Of a DNA stretch of 64,000 bases, positions 45,789 through 54,354 are shown piece by piece. A program made the position numbers and the translations under genes. This stretch comes from Phytoamicus setariae (GTDB taxonomy: Bacteria > Pseudomonadota > Alphaproteobacteria > Rhizobiales > Rhizobiaceae): assembly GCF_016722925.1 (NCBI RefSeq), contig NZ_JAEQNC010000007.1:62001-126000 (forward strand), in the 5' to 3' direction. Position 1 is the first letter of the stretch; each line of letters begins with the position of its first letter. The notes beneath the pieces were generated by a model. The model saw only the letters and a list, made by a program, of their open reading frames with translations. It had not been told where the DNA came from and did not search any database.

Positions 45789-47399
45789 ATGACGCAACCG
45801 ATTCTGAAAATCACCAACCTGCGCGTTGAATCCATCAACGGCCTGGTCCTCGTCGACAACGTCTCGCTAGAACTAAAGCGCGGTGAGGTCCTCGGCCTCA
45901 TCGGCGAGAGCGGCGCCGGAAAATCGACGATTGGCCTGTCTTCCATGGTCTATGCCCGCGCCGGCTGCAAGATCACCGGCGGCACGGTGGAAATCGACGG
46001 CGTCTCCGTCCGCGATCTTTCGCCCGATGGCCGGCGCGACATGCGTGGCCAGCGCATCGCCTACATCGCCCAGTCGGCGGCGGCGTCGTTCAACCCGGCC
46101 CATACGATCATGGAGCAGGTTTGCGAAATGCCGATCCAGCATGGGCTGATGAAAAAGGACGAGGCAGAAAAGGCCGCAGTCGAGCTTTTCCGCTCGCTCG
46201 GCCTGCCGAATCCGGAAACCTTCGGCAAGCGGTATCCACACCAGGTTTCCGGTGGGCAGTTGCAGCGGGCGATGGCCGCCATGGCAATTTCCTGCCGCCC
46301 GGACATTCTTGTGTTCGACGAGCCGACCACCGCGCTCGACGTCACAACCCAGATCGAAGTGCTGGCGTTGATCAAGAAGCTGATCCAGGAACTGAACACC
46401 GCCGCACTCTATATTACTCACGACCTAGCCGTGGTGGCGCAGGTCGCCGACCGCATCATGGTGCTGCGCGGCGGCAAGATGATCGAACTCGGGGGAACCG
46501 AACAGATCCTGATCCGTCCGGCCAACGACTACACCAAGGCGCTGGTGTCCGAGCGCAAGGCTGCCGACAAAATCGACGAGGACACGGAAGAGCCGGTGCG
46601 CGGCCCAACCGTGCTCAAGGTTGATGATGTCGTTGGAAAATACGGCGACTTCACCGTCCTCAAGAACGTCTCGATCGATGTCTCCAAGGGCGAAACCGTA
46701 GCGGTCGTCGGCGAATCCGGCTCGGGCAAGAGCTCGCTGGCCCGGTTGATCGTCGGCTTGCTGCCTCGCACATCTGGCTCGGTCAAATTTGGCGGCAAGG
46801 AAATGAGCCCGGCCTACAAGAGCCGGTCGAAGGAGGAACTGCGCAAGATCCAGTTGATCTACCAGCTCCCTGACGTGGCGCTCAATCCGCGCCAGACGAT
46901 AGGAGAAATCATCGGCCGGCCCTACGCCTTCTATTTTAACAAGACTGGTGCGGAGGTGAAGGCCCGCGTTGCCGAGCTCCTGACCCAAGTGGGGCTGCCG
47001 GTCGATTATGCCGGACGACTGTCGACGGCGCTTTCGGGCGGACAGAAACAGAGAATCTGCATCGCGCGCGCGCTTGCCGCCAATCCGGAGCTGATCATCT
47101 GCGACGAGCCGACCTCCGCGCTCGACCAGCTTGTGGCAGAAGATATCCTGAAGCTCCTGAAGAAGCTGCAGGATGAGCTTGGTATTGCCTATCTGTTTAT
47201 CACCCACGATCTCGGCATCGTCCGCCGTATCGCCCACCGAACAACGGTTATGCTGCGTGGCGAGGTCGTGGCCGACGGCCCGACTGCCAGCATTTTTGCA
47301 CCTCCTTTCCATCCCTACACGGAAAAGCTCATTTCCTCCGTGCCGGAAATGCGCACGGACTGGTTGGATGAGGTGCTCGATAAGCGCAAGGTGCTGTGA
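45789..47399 (+). CDS. Double ABC ATPase (DppD-DppF fusion)
   Basis: A 536-residue protein with two ATPase modules in one chain. The first (about 1-260) has Walker A GESGAGKST, signature VSGGQLQRAMAAMA and Walker B ILVFDEPTTALD. The second (about 275-536) has Walker A GESGSGKSS, signature LSGGQKQRICIARALA and Walker B LIICDEPTSALD. ATG 45789 follows GGAGA by 9 nt; the frame is open upstream inside the permease gene. It replaces the separate DppD and DppF subunits. Confidence 0.92.
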   Translation: MTQPILKITNLRVESINGLVLVDNVSLELKRGEVLGLIGESGAGKSTIGLSSMVYARAGCKITGGTVEIDGVSVRDLSPDGRRDMRGQRIAYIAQSAAASFNPAHTIMEQVCEMPIQHGLMKKDEAEKAAVELFRSLGLPNPETFGKRYPHQVSGGQLQRAMAAMAISCRPDILVFDEPTTALDVTTQIEVLALIKKLIQELNTAALYITHDLAVVAQVADRIMVLRGGKMIELGGTEQILIRPANDYTKALVSERKAADKIDEDTEEPVRGPTVLKVDDVVGKYGDFTVLKNVSIDVSKGETVAVVGESGSGKSSLARLIVGLLPRTSGSVKFGGKEMSPAYKSRSKEELRKIQLIYQLPDVALNPRQTIGEIIGRPYAFYFNKTGAEVKARVAELLTQVGLPVDYAGRLSTALSGGQKQRICIARALAANPELIICDEPTSALDQLVAEDILKLLKKLQDELGIAYLFITHDLGIVRRIAHRTTVMLRGEVVADGPTASIFAPPFHPYTEKLISSVPEMRTDWLDEVLDKRKVL

Positions 47400-47408
47400 G
47401 GCATCGAG

Positions 47409-47437
47409 GCCCTCTCGCCGCAGAACGGGGAGAGGGC
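47409..47437. repeat. Short palindromic repeat
   Basis: GCCCTCTC ... GAGAGGGC (8-bp arms, 13-nt loop), followed by TAGGGTGAG, lies in the 72-bp gap after the ATPase gene. It resembles a half unit of the dispersed rhizobial palindromes seen elsewhere in the window; a similar AGCCCTCCCC...GGGAGAGGGCT unit lies at 52140-52171. Confidence 0.5.
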
Positions 47438-47471
47438 TAGGGTGAGAGGCAGATCCCTGCTATAAGCGCCT

Positions 47472-47792
47472 ATGACCTTCGATGAACTCTCCGCGCTGCT
47501 TTTGTCCTGGCCGCATGTCGAGGCATCGACCTCCTATGGCACGCCTTCCTTCAAGGTGAATGGCAAGCTGCTGACGCGCCTCCGGGAAGACGGCGATTCC
47601 CTGTTGATCAAGAGTGTGCCGCCCGAAGAACGCGAGATGCTCTGCCAAGCCTGCCCCGAGCTTTACTACTACACCGACCACTATCGCGATTATCCGATGG
47701 TGCTGATCCGCTTGTCGCTGGCAGATCAGGAAACAATCACGACAATGCTCGAGCGCACTTATCGGGAAATTCTCCCCAAAAAGCATAGATGA
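47472..47792 (+). CDS. MmcQ/YjbR-family protein
   Basis: A 106-residue protein of the YjbR fold: MTFDELSALLLSWPHVEASTSYGTPSFKVNGKLLTRL, then LLIKSVPPEEREML and YPMVLIRLSLADQETI. The fold resembles DNA-binding CyaY-like proteins, but function in this family is not established. It follows the ABC transporter operon by 72 bp on the same strand. Confidence 0.85.
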   Translation: MTFDELSALLLSWPHVEASTSYGTPSFKVNGKLLTRLREDGDSLLIKSVPPEEREMLCQACPELYYYTDHYRDYPMVLIRLSLADQETITTMLERTYREILPKKHR

Positions 47793-47854
47793 AGCGTTGA
47801 CACTCACACGCGTGCCTGAGATTTCTCGCGACGACAAATTCAGGAGATTCCGCG

Positions 47855-48841
47855 ATGAAATTACGTCAATTCAGCCGCACCCCTTGGGCGGTTTCCGAAA
47901 TCGGTTTCGGCGCATGGGCCATCGGCGGCGCATGGGGCGATGTCTCCGAAACGGATGCGAAGAACGCGGTGCACCAGGCGCTCGATGCCGGCATGACATT
48001 CATCGACACGGCTGACGTCTATGGCGACGGCCGCTCTGAAAAGATTATCCGCGACGTGCTGAAGGAACGCAGCGGCATGCGCCCGATGGTTGCCACCAAG
48101 GCCGGCCGCCGCCTGCCTGCGCAGGTGGTGGAGGGTTACACCAGGGAAAATCTCGAGAGCTGGATCGACCGCTCGCTGACCAATCTCGGCGTCGAGACGC
48201 TCGACCTGGTCCAGCTCCATTGCCCTCCGACGGAAGTCTATTATAGGCCCGACGTGTTCGGCATCCTCGATGACCTGACCGCCAAAGGCAAGATCCGCTA
48301 TTACGGCGTTTCGGTCGAGAAGGTCGAGGAAGGCCTGAAGGCGCTCGAGTTTCCCGGCGTCGTCTCGGTGCAGATCATCTACAACATCTTCCGCCAGCGC
48401 CCGGCCGACCTGTTCTTTCGCGAAGCCAAGGCGAAGAATGTCGCAACGATCATCCGCGTGCCCCTCTCCTCCGGCATGCTGACCGGCAAGATGAGTGCCA
48501 AAAGCCAGTTCGCCGCCGACGACCACAGGGCCTTCAACCGCCACGGCGAAGCCTTCGACATGGGCGAGACTTTTTCGGGCGTACCCTACGAGGTCGGCCT
48601 CGAAGCGGTGGAACTGCTGCGTCCGCTGGTACCTGGTGGTGCGACCATGGCGCAGTTCGCGCTGCGCTGGATCCTGATGCAGGATGCCGTAACCGTGACG
48701 ATCCCCGGCGCCAAGAACAAGACGCAAGCTGAGGACAATGCCGCAGCATCCGTACTGGCACCCCTGTCTGCCGACGTCATGGCCGAAATCCGCAAAATCT
48801 ACGAAGCCAAGGTCAAGCCGCACGTTCACCAGCGGTGGTAG
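47855..48841 (+). CDS. Aldo/keto reductase
   Basis: A 328-residue NADPH-dependent reductase. Catalytic residues are visible as Asp and Tyr in FIDTADVYGDGRSE (about 50), Lys in VATKAGRRLP (about 84) and His in LVQLHCPPTEVYY (about 125). AMTIPGAKN-like DAVTVTIPGAKNKTQAEDN carries the cofactor-binding C-terminus. AGGAG lies 8 nt before the ATG. It is distinct in sequence from the reductase at 3.3 kb. It could act on the compound imported by the upstream ABC system, but this is inference from position. Confidence 0.9.
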   Translation: MKLRQFSRTPWAVSEIGFGAWAIGGAWGDVSETDAKNAVHQALDAGMTFIDTADVYGDGRSEKIIRDVLKERSGMRPMVATKAGRRLPAQVVEGYTRENLESWIDRSLTNLGVETLDLVQLHCPPTEVYYRPDVFGILDDLTAKGKIRYYGVSVEKVEEGLKALEFPGVVSVQIIYNIFRQRPADLFFREAKAKNVATIIRVPLSSGMLTGKMSAKSQFAADDHRAFNRHGEAFDMGETFSGVPYEVGLEAVELLRPLVPGGATMAQFALRWILMQDAVTVTIPGAKNKTQAEDNAAASVLAPLSADVMAEIRKIYEAKVKPHVHQRW

Positions 48842-48844
48842 GCT

Positions 48845-49297
48845 TCAGTTCCGACGTTCGTCGAGAAGCTTCCGCAGTTTCTCGACGATTGGCAGGCTGG
48901 CATCGACATCGTCGATATTGACCTGTCGCGCCAGAAACGCGACTTCCGGCTCGACGGCAGCGATTGCCGCCCGCACCGCCTCTCGGCCAGCACTTGAAAT
49001 CTCGATGCGCTTGGAGCGTCCATCCCTAGCGTCGGGCCTCGTTTCGATGAAGCCGGCACGCTCCAGCGTCCCGAGCGTGCTGGTCATCGTACCCTTGGTA
49101 ACCTGCATGGCGCGGGCGATTTCGACCGGGGTCTGGCCATTGCCGACGCGGCTGAGGTGATTGAGAATGCCGAACTGCGCCATGGTCATGCCATCAGGCA
49201 TGACCTTTTCGAAGAGGCGCCCCGAAAGCTGGGCCGTGATGGCGATTTCGGTAAAGTACCGAAAGAGAGTTTCGACATCATCGGCCTTTTTCGTCAT
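48845..49297 (-). CDS. MarR-family transcriptional regulator
   Basis: A 150-residue winged helix dimer: MTMAQFGILNHLSRVGNGQTPVEIARAMQVTKGTMTSTLGTLERAGFIETRPDARDGRSKRIEIS covers the recognition helix and wing (about 50-115). Its start overlaps the nitroreductase-like stop by 4 bp (ATGA). It likely represses this pair through the palindrome at 50482-50499. Confidence 0.92.
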   Translation of the reverse strand: MTKKADDVETLFRYFTEIAITAQLSGRLFEKVMPDGMTMAQFGILNHLSRVGNGQTPVEIARAMQVTKGTMTSTLGTLERAGFIETRPDARDGRSKRIEISSAGREAVRAAIAAVEPEVAFLARQVNIDDVDASLPIVEKLRKLLDERRN

Positions 49298-50445
49298 GCT
49301 TTCCGAATCCGTGTCTCATAGGGCCAGCGTGGGCTTGGCCGCGGGGGTTCGCCATAGCCAAGCCTTACAAACATTTGCAGCGTCTCGCCATCTCCGATCG
49401 ACAGGGCCTCACGCATTGCGGCATAATGGGGCTTCATCTCCGGAAATTCCTGCAGCGCCTGACTGAAGGGCTGCATGCCGACCCCGGCCGCCGTGGCGGC
49501 GAGATTGATGCGGATATAGTCGCGCCCCGCGCGGATCTGGTCGGCGCGGCTGTTTCCTTTCGTCGTAACCCATAGGAATGCCATGGCCGTGTCGAAGGGT
49601 ATCTTGAGGGCCGCAAGTTGCTGTTCGAAGACGCTGGATTTCGTGTCGAGCATTTCATACCGGTCGAGCAGGCCGGTCATCGACAGTCCCTCGAGAAGCG
49701 GCCCGGCCAGGGAAATACCATCGGGATTTGCCTCGATCTCGGCACGGCCGATCCGAAGCAGATCGACACTTTCCTTTGCGGCCTCATAGGTCGTTGTTTC
49801 CGTCAGCATCGCGTGCCAGGCGAGTTGCCTCAAGCGCTCAACCTCTGCCCGTTCGAAAGCCAAACCCGTGGTGCTCGAAATCGCTGCTGCGGCTATGCCA
49901 GCCAAAACGGCGGCGTCGACCGGGCGTGCCTCATCGAACGGCGCACGGTTGGTTCGCCGATGCAGAACCTGTGCGAAAAGCGGATCAGGCGCAGCAGCCG
50001 CCGCGGCCCTGGAAAGACGGATATGCGCCACCGGCCGGTCATCCAGTCGCGGAAATGCCTCTCCCTCGGGAAACAGCACTATGTCGGTCGAAATCCCCGC
50101 ATGTGAGGCGGCAAGCGAGAACAGCTCGATGAAGCATCCGAGGCCAATAGTGATTTGCCGATCATGCGGATCGGTGTGCGGCAGCCGCCTGTCGGCCTGG
50201 CAATAGAGCGTGATCTCGTCCTTGACAGACAGATCAACCAGCCACGGCTGGCGGTTGTGCGGATTGGGTGCCAGGATAGCATAGGACAGTAGCTTGTACC
50301 TGACATCGTCCGTCTCGCGGCCCGCCTGCACCCAGGGCTGCCGGGCGGCCGAGGGATCGCGCGTGACCACCCACCCCCCGAAGGCGCCGGCCGCAAGAAT
50401 GGTACCACCGCCCAGAATCGTCAGAAATTTGCGCCTGCCAGTCAT
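49294..50445 (-). CDS. Nitroreductase-family protein with N-terminal export signal
   Basis: A 383-residue Acg-like nitroreductase fold. The N-terminus MTGRRKFLTILGGGTILAAGAFGGW is a twin-arginine-type signal, which is unusual for an FMN enzyme and implies periplasmic or membrane location. FMN-region segments are LLSYAILAPNPHNRQPW (about 53-70), HRRTNRAPFDEARPVD (about 172-188) and AAGVGMQPFSQALQEFPEM. It is coupled to the MarR gene by a 4-bp overlap, a familiar redox or xenobiotic arrangement. The substrate is unknown. Confidence 0.85.
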   Translation of the reverse strand: MTGRRKFLTILGGGTILAAGAFGGWVVTRDPSAARQPWVQAGRETDDVRYKLLSYAILAPNPHNRQPWLVDLSVKDEITLYCQADRRLPHTDPHDRQITIGLGCFIELFSLAASHAGISTDIVLFPEGEAFPRLDDRPVAHIRLSRAAAAAAPDPLFAQVLHRRTNRAPFDEARPVDAAVLAGIAAAAISSTTGLAFERAEVERLRQLAWHAMLTETTTYEAAKESVDLLRIGRAEIEANPDGISLAGPLLEGLSMTGLLDRYEMLDTKSSVFEQQLAALKIPFDTAMAFLWVTTKGNSRADQIRAGRDYIRINLAATAAGVGMQPFSQALQEFPEMKPHYAAMREALSIGDGETLQMFVRLGYGEPPRPSPRWPYETRIRKA

Positions 50446-50481
50446 ATCGTATCACCCTATCTGGTTTGCCTTCAAACTATT

Positions 50482-50499
50482 TAGTATGACATCAAACTA
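50482..50499. promoter_or_regulatory. Candidate MarR operator
   Basis: TAGTATGA-CA-TCAAACTA is an 18-bp palindrome with one mismatched pair, 37 bp upstream of the nitroreductase-like start. A further half site TCAAACTA lies at 50472-50479. Rhizobial MarR regulators often bind TAGTTTGA-type palindromes, and the spacing fits autorepression of this pair. Confidence 0.6.
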
Positions 50500-50559
50500 T
50501 ATTCAAGGTCGGTCGACCAGATTTTCGGGTCGAGCGCCGCTCGTGTCTCTGGACTTCAC

Positions 50560-50575
50560 ATAAAGATATCTTTAT
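50560..50575. promoter_or_regulatory. Candidate methionine-cycle operator upstream of bmt
   Basis: ATAAAGATATCTTTAT is a perfect 16-bp palindrome, followed by a third half unit ATATCTTT at 50574-50581, ending about 37 bp before bmt. AT-rich palindromes of this kind are bound by ArsR-type methionine-cycle repressors (SahR-like) in proteobacteria; the assignment here is inference. No SAM riboswitch was recognised. Confidence 0.5.
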
Positions 50576-50611
50576 ATCTTTGTTCAAATCGTAAACCCGG
50601 GAAACCAAAAT

Positions 50612-51622
50612 ATGACCGCCTCTTCCAATCCCCTTTCCGATCTCCTTGCCGAAAAGGGCGTGTTGCTCGCTGATGGCGCCACCGGGACATCGCTGTTTGC
50701 CATGGGCCTCGAGGCCGGCGAAGCGCCGGAACTCTGGAACACCCAGAAGCCGGAAAACATCACCAAGCTGCATCAGGATTTCGTCGATGCCGGCGCCGAT
50801 ATCATCCTCACCAATACCTTCGGCGGCACGCGCCACCGGCTGAAGCTGCATCATGCTCAAGACCGCGTTCATGAGTTGAACAAGGTCGCGGCTGAAATCG
50901 CCCGCGCGGTGGCCGACAAGGCTCCGAAGAAGGTGATCGTGGCTGGCTCCGTCGGCCCCACTGGCGAGCTGCTGATCCCGCTCGGCGCAATGACCTATGA
51001 AGACGCTGTTTCGGCCTTTGCCGAGCAGATCGAAGGCCTGAAGGCTGGCGGCGCCGATGTCGCCTGGATAGAAACCATGTCGGCGCCCGATGAAATCCGC
51101 GCTGCCGCCGAAGCTGCCGTCAAGGTTGGCATGCCCTACGTCTACACCGGCTCCTTCGACACCGCCGGCAAGACAATGATGGGGCTTGCGCCCAAGGACA
51201 TCCACGGCGTCGCGCCCGATATTGGCGACGGCCCCATCGCAGTCGGTGCCAATTGCGGCGTCGGCGCATCCGACATCCTGGCCACGTTGCTTTCCATGTC
51301 TGAAGCGGCACCTGATGCGACCATTGTCATCAAGGGCAACTGCGGCATTCCGGAATTCCGCGGCGAGAAGATCTACTATTCCGGCACACCGCCTCTGATG
51401 GCGGAATATGCGCGTTTGGCAATGGATGCCGGTGCAAAAATCATCGGCGGCTGCTGCGGCACCTCCTGCGAGCATCTGGCGGCAATCCGCGTGGCCGTGG
51501 ACAATCATGTTGCCGGAGCGCGCCCGACGCTCGATGTAATCGTCGAAAAGATCGGGCCGCTGCGCAACAAGACTGCCGAAGAGCAAGCTGCTCCGCGCGA
51601 GCGCCGCAGCCGCCGCAGCTGA
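50612..51622 (+). CDS. bmt: Betaine-homocysteine S-methyltransferase
   Basis: A 336-residue zinc-dependent enzyme transferring a methyl group from glycine betaine (or a related donor) to homocysteine, giving methionine and dimethylglycine. The TIM barrel starts VLLADGATGTSLFAMGLEAGEAPELWN and has DIILTNTFGGTRHRL. The zinc ligands are Cys in GANCGVG (about 209) and the pair in IIGGCCGTSCEHLAAI (about 285). Context (MttB and MetF genes further right) and the rhizobial Bmt family favour the betaine enzyme over MmuM-type enzymes, but this is not proved by sequence. Confidence 0.85.
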   Translation: MTASSNPLSDLLAEKGVLLADGATGTSLFAMGLEAGEAPELWNTQKPENITKLHQDFVDAGADIILTNTFGGTRHRLKLHHAQDRVHELNKVAAEIARAVADKAPKKVIVAGSVGPTGELLIPLGAMTYEDAVSAFAEQIEGLKAGGADVAWIETMSAPDEIRAAAEAAVKVGMPYVYTGSFDTAGKTMMGLAPKDIHGVAPDIGDGPIAVGANCGVGASDILATLLSMSEAAPDATIVIKGNCGIPEFRGEKIYYSGTPPLMAEYARLAMDAGAKIIGGCCGTSCEHLAAIRVAVDNHVAGARPTLDVIVEKIGPLRNKTAEEQAAPRERRSRRS

Positions 51623-51647
51623 TCAGCCAGATATCGCCGCTTGACGG

Positions 51648-51680
51648 AAAGCCCGGTCGCGCTTGCGAGACCGGGCTTTT
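51648..51680 (+). terminator. Rho-independent terminator of bmt
   Basis: AAAGCCCGGTC / GACCGGGCTTTT (11-bp stem) with a 10-nt loop and T-run lies 26 bp past the bmt stop. Confidence 0.87.
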
Positions 51681-51794
51681 CCATTCCAGCCGGCAATTGC
51701 CTGTGGAGCACCTTGTCGCCGTGCCCCACCGCTGACGAAATCGACGGTCAGAACTGTAATGTGCAATCAGCATAACGATTCCAGGATATGACAG

Positions 51795-52136
51795 ATGAAT
51801 GCAGCTCCCTTCCCCGACCGCGATACAGTCGCCGACCGCCTGAACGCCTTCGCCGAAACCGATCAGGCTTACCTGACCTTGCTGATGGAAAATCCGGTCC
51901 AGGATGACAATCTGCTCGACGGCCTGACGCTCTGGCTCAATCGCGCAACTGAGGCGCGGTTCCTCAATGCGCTGAGACTGTCGAAGGCCGGCGAGTGGCT
52001 GGGCAGCAATGCACCGGCGCGCTTGCAGATACGGTTGATGGAACTCGCCCGCGCCTCCCAGCACGCAGCTTACCTAGCGTTTCGCGAAGGATTGACGCAG
52101 TCGAAGGGCTTGGAGAAGGCCTTTCCCAAAGCATGA
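51795..52136 (+). CDS. Conserved-looking helical protein of unknown function
   Basis: A 113-residue soluble protein, mostly amphipathic helices: TVADRLNAFAETDQAYLTLLMENP, LTLWLNRATEARFLNALRLSKAGEWLGSNAPARLQIRLMELARASQHAAYLAFREGL. There is no signal peptide or motif. Codon use resembles its neighbours, and the terminator upstream separates it from bmt. Family not recognised. Confidence 0.7.
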   Translation: MNAAPFPDRDTVADRLNAFAETDQAYLTLLMENPVQDDNLLDGLTLWLNRATEARFLNALRLSKAGEWLGSNAPARLQIRLMELARASQHAAYLAFREGLTQSKGLEKAFPKA

Positions 52137-52213
52137 TTTAGCCCTCCCCCCGAGGGCACAGGGAGAGGGCTTGGAGCCGGGCAGGCTCCGTTGAAAGGCG
52201 AATGGTGAACGGG

Positions 52214-54343
52214 TTATTCGCCTTTCAAACTCTTTGATAGTTCCACGAGCTTGAGGAATTCCGCCCGATAGCCGAACGGGTCCATCCCCCTGGAGTCAGT
52301 GCCGAGCTTGAGGATACTGTCCCAGCTGTAGTCGGACAGCTGGTTCTCGCCCTTCAGCTTCTGCCCGAAGGCGGCGACCGCCACCGAAAAGCGGACATCG
52401 CCAGCTGCGTCATCCACCCCTGCCTTGGCCTCGCCGGCCCTGACCGGCATGGTGATCAGGTTGCTTTTGTCCTCATCAGGCTTCTTGTAGCGGATCTTGA
52501 CGAAGGCGAGCTCATCGGAGGCCGCCACCTTCACATCGGTGGCGAGTGTGCTGTCCTGCTTCTTCTCCGCGTAGCGCAGATCGTCGTTCAGGACTGCCGG
52601 GCTGCCCTTCGGAGTGACCTCATAGATCGCCGTCACCCGGTGGCCCGAGCCAATCTCGCCGGCATCGATCTTGTCGTTGTTGAAATCCTCACGCTTCAAC
52701 GCACGGGTCTCGTAACCGATGAGACGGTACTCGGCGATTTTCTCCGGGTTGAACTCCACCTGGATCTTCACATCCTTGGCGATCGGAAACAGCGAGGCCG
52801 TTGCCTCCTGCACCAGCGTCTTCTGCGCTTCCGACAACGTGTCGATATAGGCGGCGACGCCATTGCCGTTCTGCGCCAGCGTCTGCATCAGGCCATCGTT
52901 ATAGTTGCCGGTGCCGAAGCCGAGAACGGAAAGAAAAATGCCCGTTTTGCGCTTGGCCTCGATCATCTTCTTCAAGTCTTCGTCGCTGGACGGACCGACA
53001 TTGAAATCGCCATCAGTGGCGAGGAAGATGCGGTTGACCCCATTCTTGACAAACGCCTTCTCCGCCAGCCGGTAAGCTGCCTCGATGCCCTCGGCACCGG
53101 CGGTCGAACCACCAGGCTGAAGATTGTCGATTGCAGCAAGGATCTTGGATTTGTCGGCTGCCTTGGTCGGCTCCAGCACCACGCCGGAATTGCCGGCATA
53201 GACGACGATCGACACGGTATCATCGGGCTTGAGCTTGCCCACCAGCAGGCGGAACGCGCTTTTCAGCAAAGGCAGCTTATTGGGATCGTCCATCGAACCG
53301 GAAACATCGATCAGGAAAACGAGGTTTGCCGGCCGCTGCTCCTGCTGTTGGATCTCATAGCCCTTGATGCCGATGTGCATCAGCTGGGTGTGGGTGTTCC
53401 ACGGCGTCGGCATGACGGTGATGTTGGCATTGAAAGCCTGATCGGCACTTTGCGGCGGCTTCCAGTCGTAGGGGAAGTAGTTGATCATCTCCTCGACGCG
53501 TACGCTGTCCGGCTCCGGCAGATGGCCGCTCATGATCGCCTGCCTGGTATAGGCATAGGACGCCGTATCGACATCGATCGAGAACGTAGAGACCGGGTCG
53601 GTGGCAACGGAATGTACCGGGTTGATTTCTTTGGAGGTGAACCGGTCCCCGGCATCTTTCTGCAGGATTGTCGGCGATGGCGCGACGACGCCCTGGCTTT
53701 CCATACTCGTGCCGATCGACATTTTCTTGCGCATTGCACCGGTTGGCTGCACCGTCATTGGACGGGCGACCGAAAGGGCATCGACCGGCGCAGTCTCGGT
53801 CTCGGCGGTCAAGTCGCTGGCGTCTGCAGCGGGCGCCGGCTTCGGCAGTTCAGCAACAGCCTGGTTCTGGGTGCTGTCGACAACCGGTTGCTGCACGTCG
53901 CTCCGGCCTTGACCGGCGGCAGTGGGAACTGCCTTGCTCGCGTCACCGGCCCCGGCCAGCTCTTCCATCTTTTGGGTAGCAGGTTCCGGCTTTTTTCCCA
54001 CATTGCCCGATTCCAGCCCGGCATCCTTGTCGGCTAAAACAGGCATTTCACCGAGTTGGAAGCTCCTGTCATGGAGCATTCCGATGGTGATGTAGCCGGC
54101 AGCGGGCAGGACGATAAGCGTGGCGAGGGCCGATCCGGCCAGCAATCTCTTGTTCATGATGGAGCTCCACATCTGGGTTAGTATGGAGCTTTGACGACGG
54201 ATCTCTTGCGTTCCTTTGGTATGGAGGGAAACTTTTTCTTCAGCGTCGAATGCCGACATGGCGGCAGCAAGGGCACGCTGACGGGCTGCATCCGATGGCT
54301 GGGGAGACGTCATGCGGCCGAGTTTGTCGAGTTCGTTTTCCAT
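52214..54343 (-). CDS. Membrane-anchored von Willebrand factor A protein (YfbK-like)
   Basis: A 709-residue protein. A cytoplasmic N-terminus of about 65 residues is followed by one membrane segment (about 67-88, LLAGSALATLIVLPAAGY), a Pro/Ala/Thr-rich spacer, a YfbK-type N-terminal domain (VEEMINYFPYDW), and a VWA domain with an intact metal site DVSGSM (about 345) plus FLATDGDFNVG. A C-terminal DUF3520-like region completes it. ATG 54343 has AAGGAG with 6-nt spacing; other starts at 54346 and 54358 overlap the sigma factor end. It is transcribed right after an ECF sigma factor, so the cytoplasmic N-terminus could act as an anti-sigma segment (inference). Confidence 0.88.
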   Translation of the reverse strand: MENELDKLGRMTSPQPSDAARQRALAAAMSAFDAEEKVSLHTKGTQEIRRQSSILTQMWSSIMNKRLLAGSALATLIVLPAAGYITIGMLHDRSFQLGEMPVLADKDAGLESGNVGKKPEPATQKMEELAGAGDASKAVPTAAGQGRSDVQQPVVDSTQNQAVAELPKPAPAADASDLTAETETAPVDALSVARPMTVQPTGAMRKKMSIGTSMESQGVVAPSPTILQKDAGDRFTSKEINPVHSVATDPVSTFSIDVDTASYAYTRQAIMSGHLPEPDSVRVEEMINYFPYDWKPPQSADQAFNANITVMPTPWNTHTQLMHIGIKGYEIQQQEQRPANLVFLIDVSGSMDDPNKLPLLKSAFRLLVGKLKPDDTVSIVVYAGNSGVVLEPTKAADKSKILAAIDNLQPGGSTAGAEGIEAAYRLAEKAFVKNGVNRIFLATDGDFNVGPSSDEDLKKMIEAKRKTGIFLSVLGFGTGNYNDGLMQTLAQNGNGVAAYIDTLSEAQKTLVQEATASLFPIAKDVKIQVEFNPEKIAEYRLIGYETRALKREDFNNDKIDAGEIGSGHRVTAIYEVTPKGSPAVLNDDLRYAEKKQDSTLATDVKVAASDELAFVKIRYKKPDEDKSNLITMPVRAGEAKAGVDDAAGDVRFSVAVAAFGQKLKGENQLSDYSWDSILKLGTDSRGMDPFGYRAEFLKLVELSKSLKGE

Positions 54344-54354
54344 CATACGCTCCT

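Noticed and set aside
50506-50611. SAM-II riboswitch before bmt
   Set aside because: No pseudoknot-forming consensus was recognised; the strongest signal is the AT-rich palindrome.
52640-54037. Plus-strand open frame opposite the VWA protein gene
   Set aside because: Antisense shadow in a GC-rich gene; no start signal or recognisable domain.
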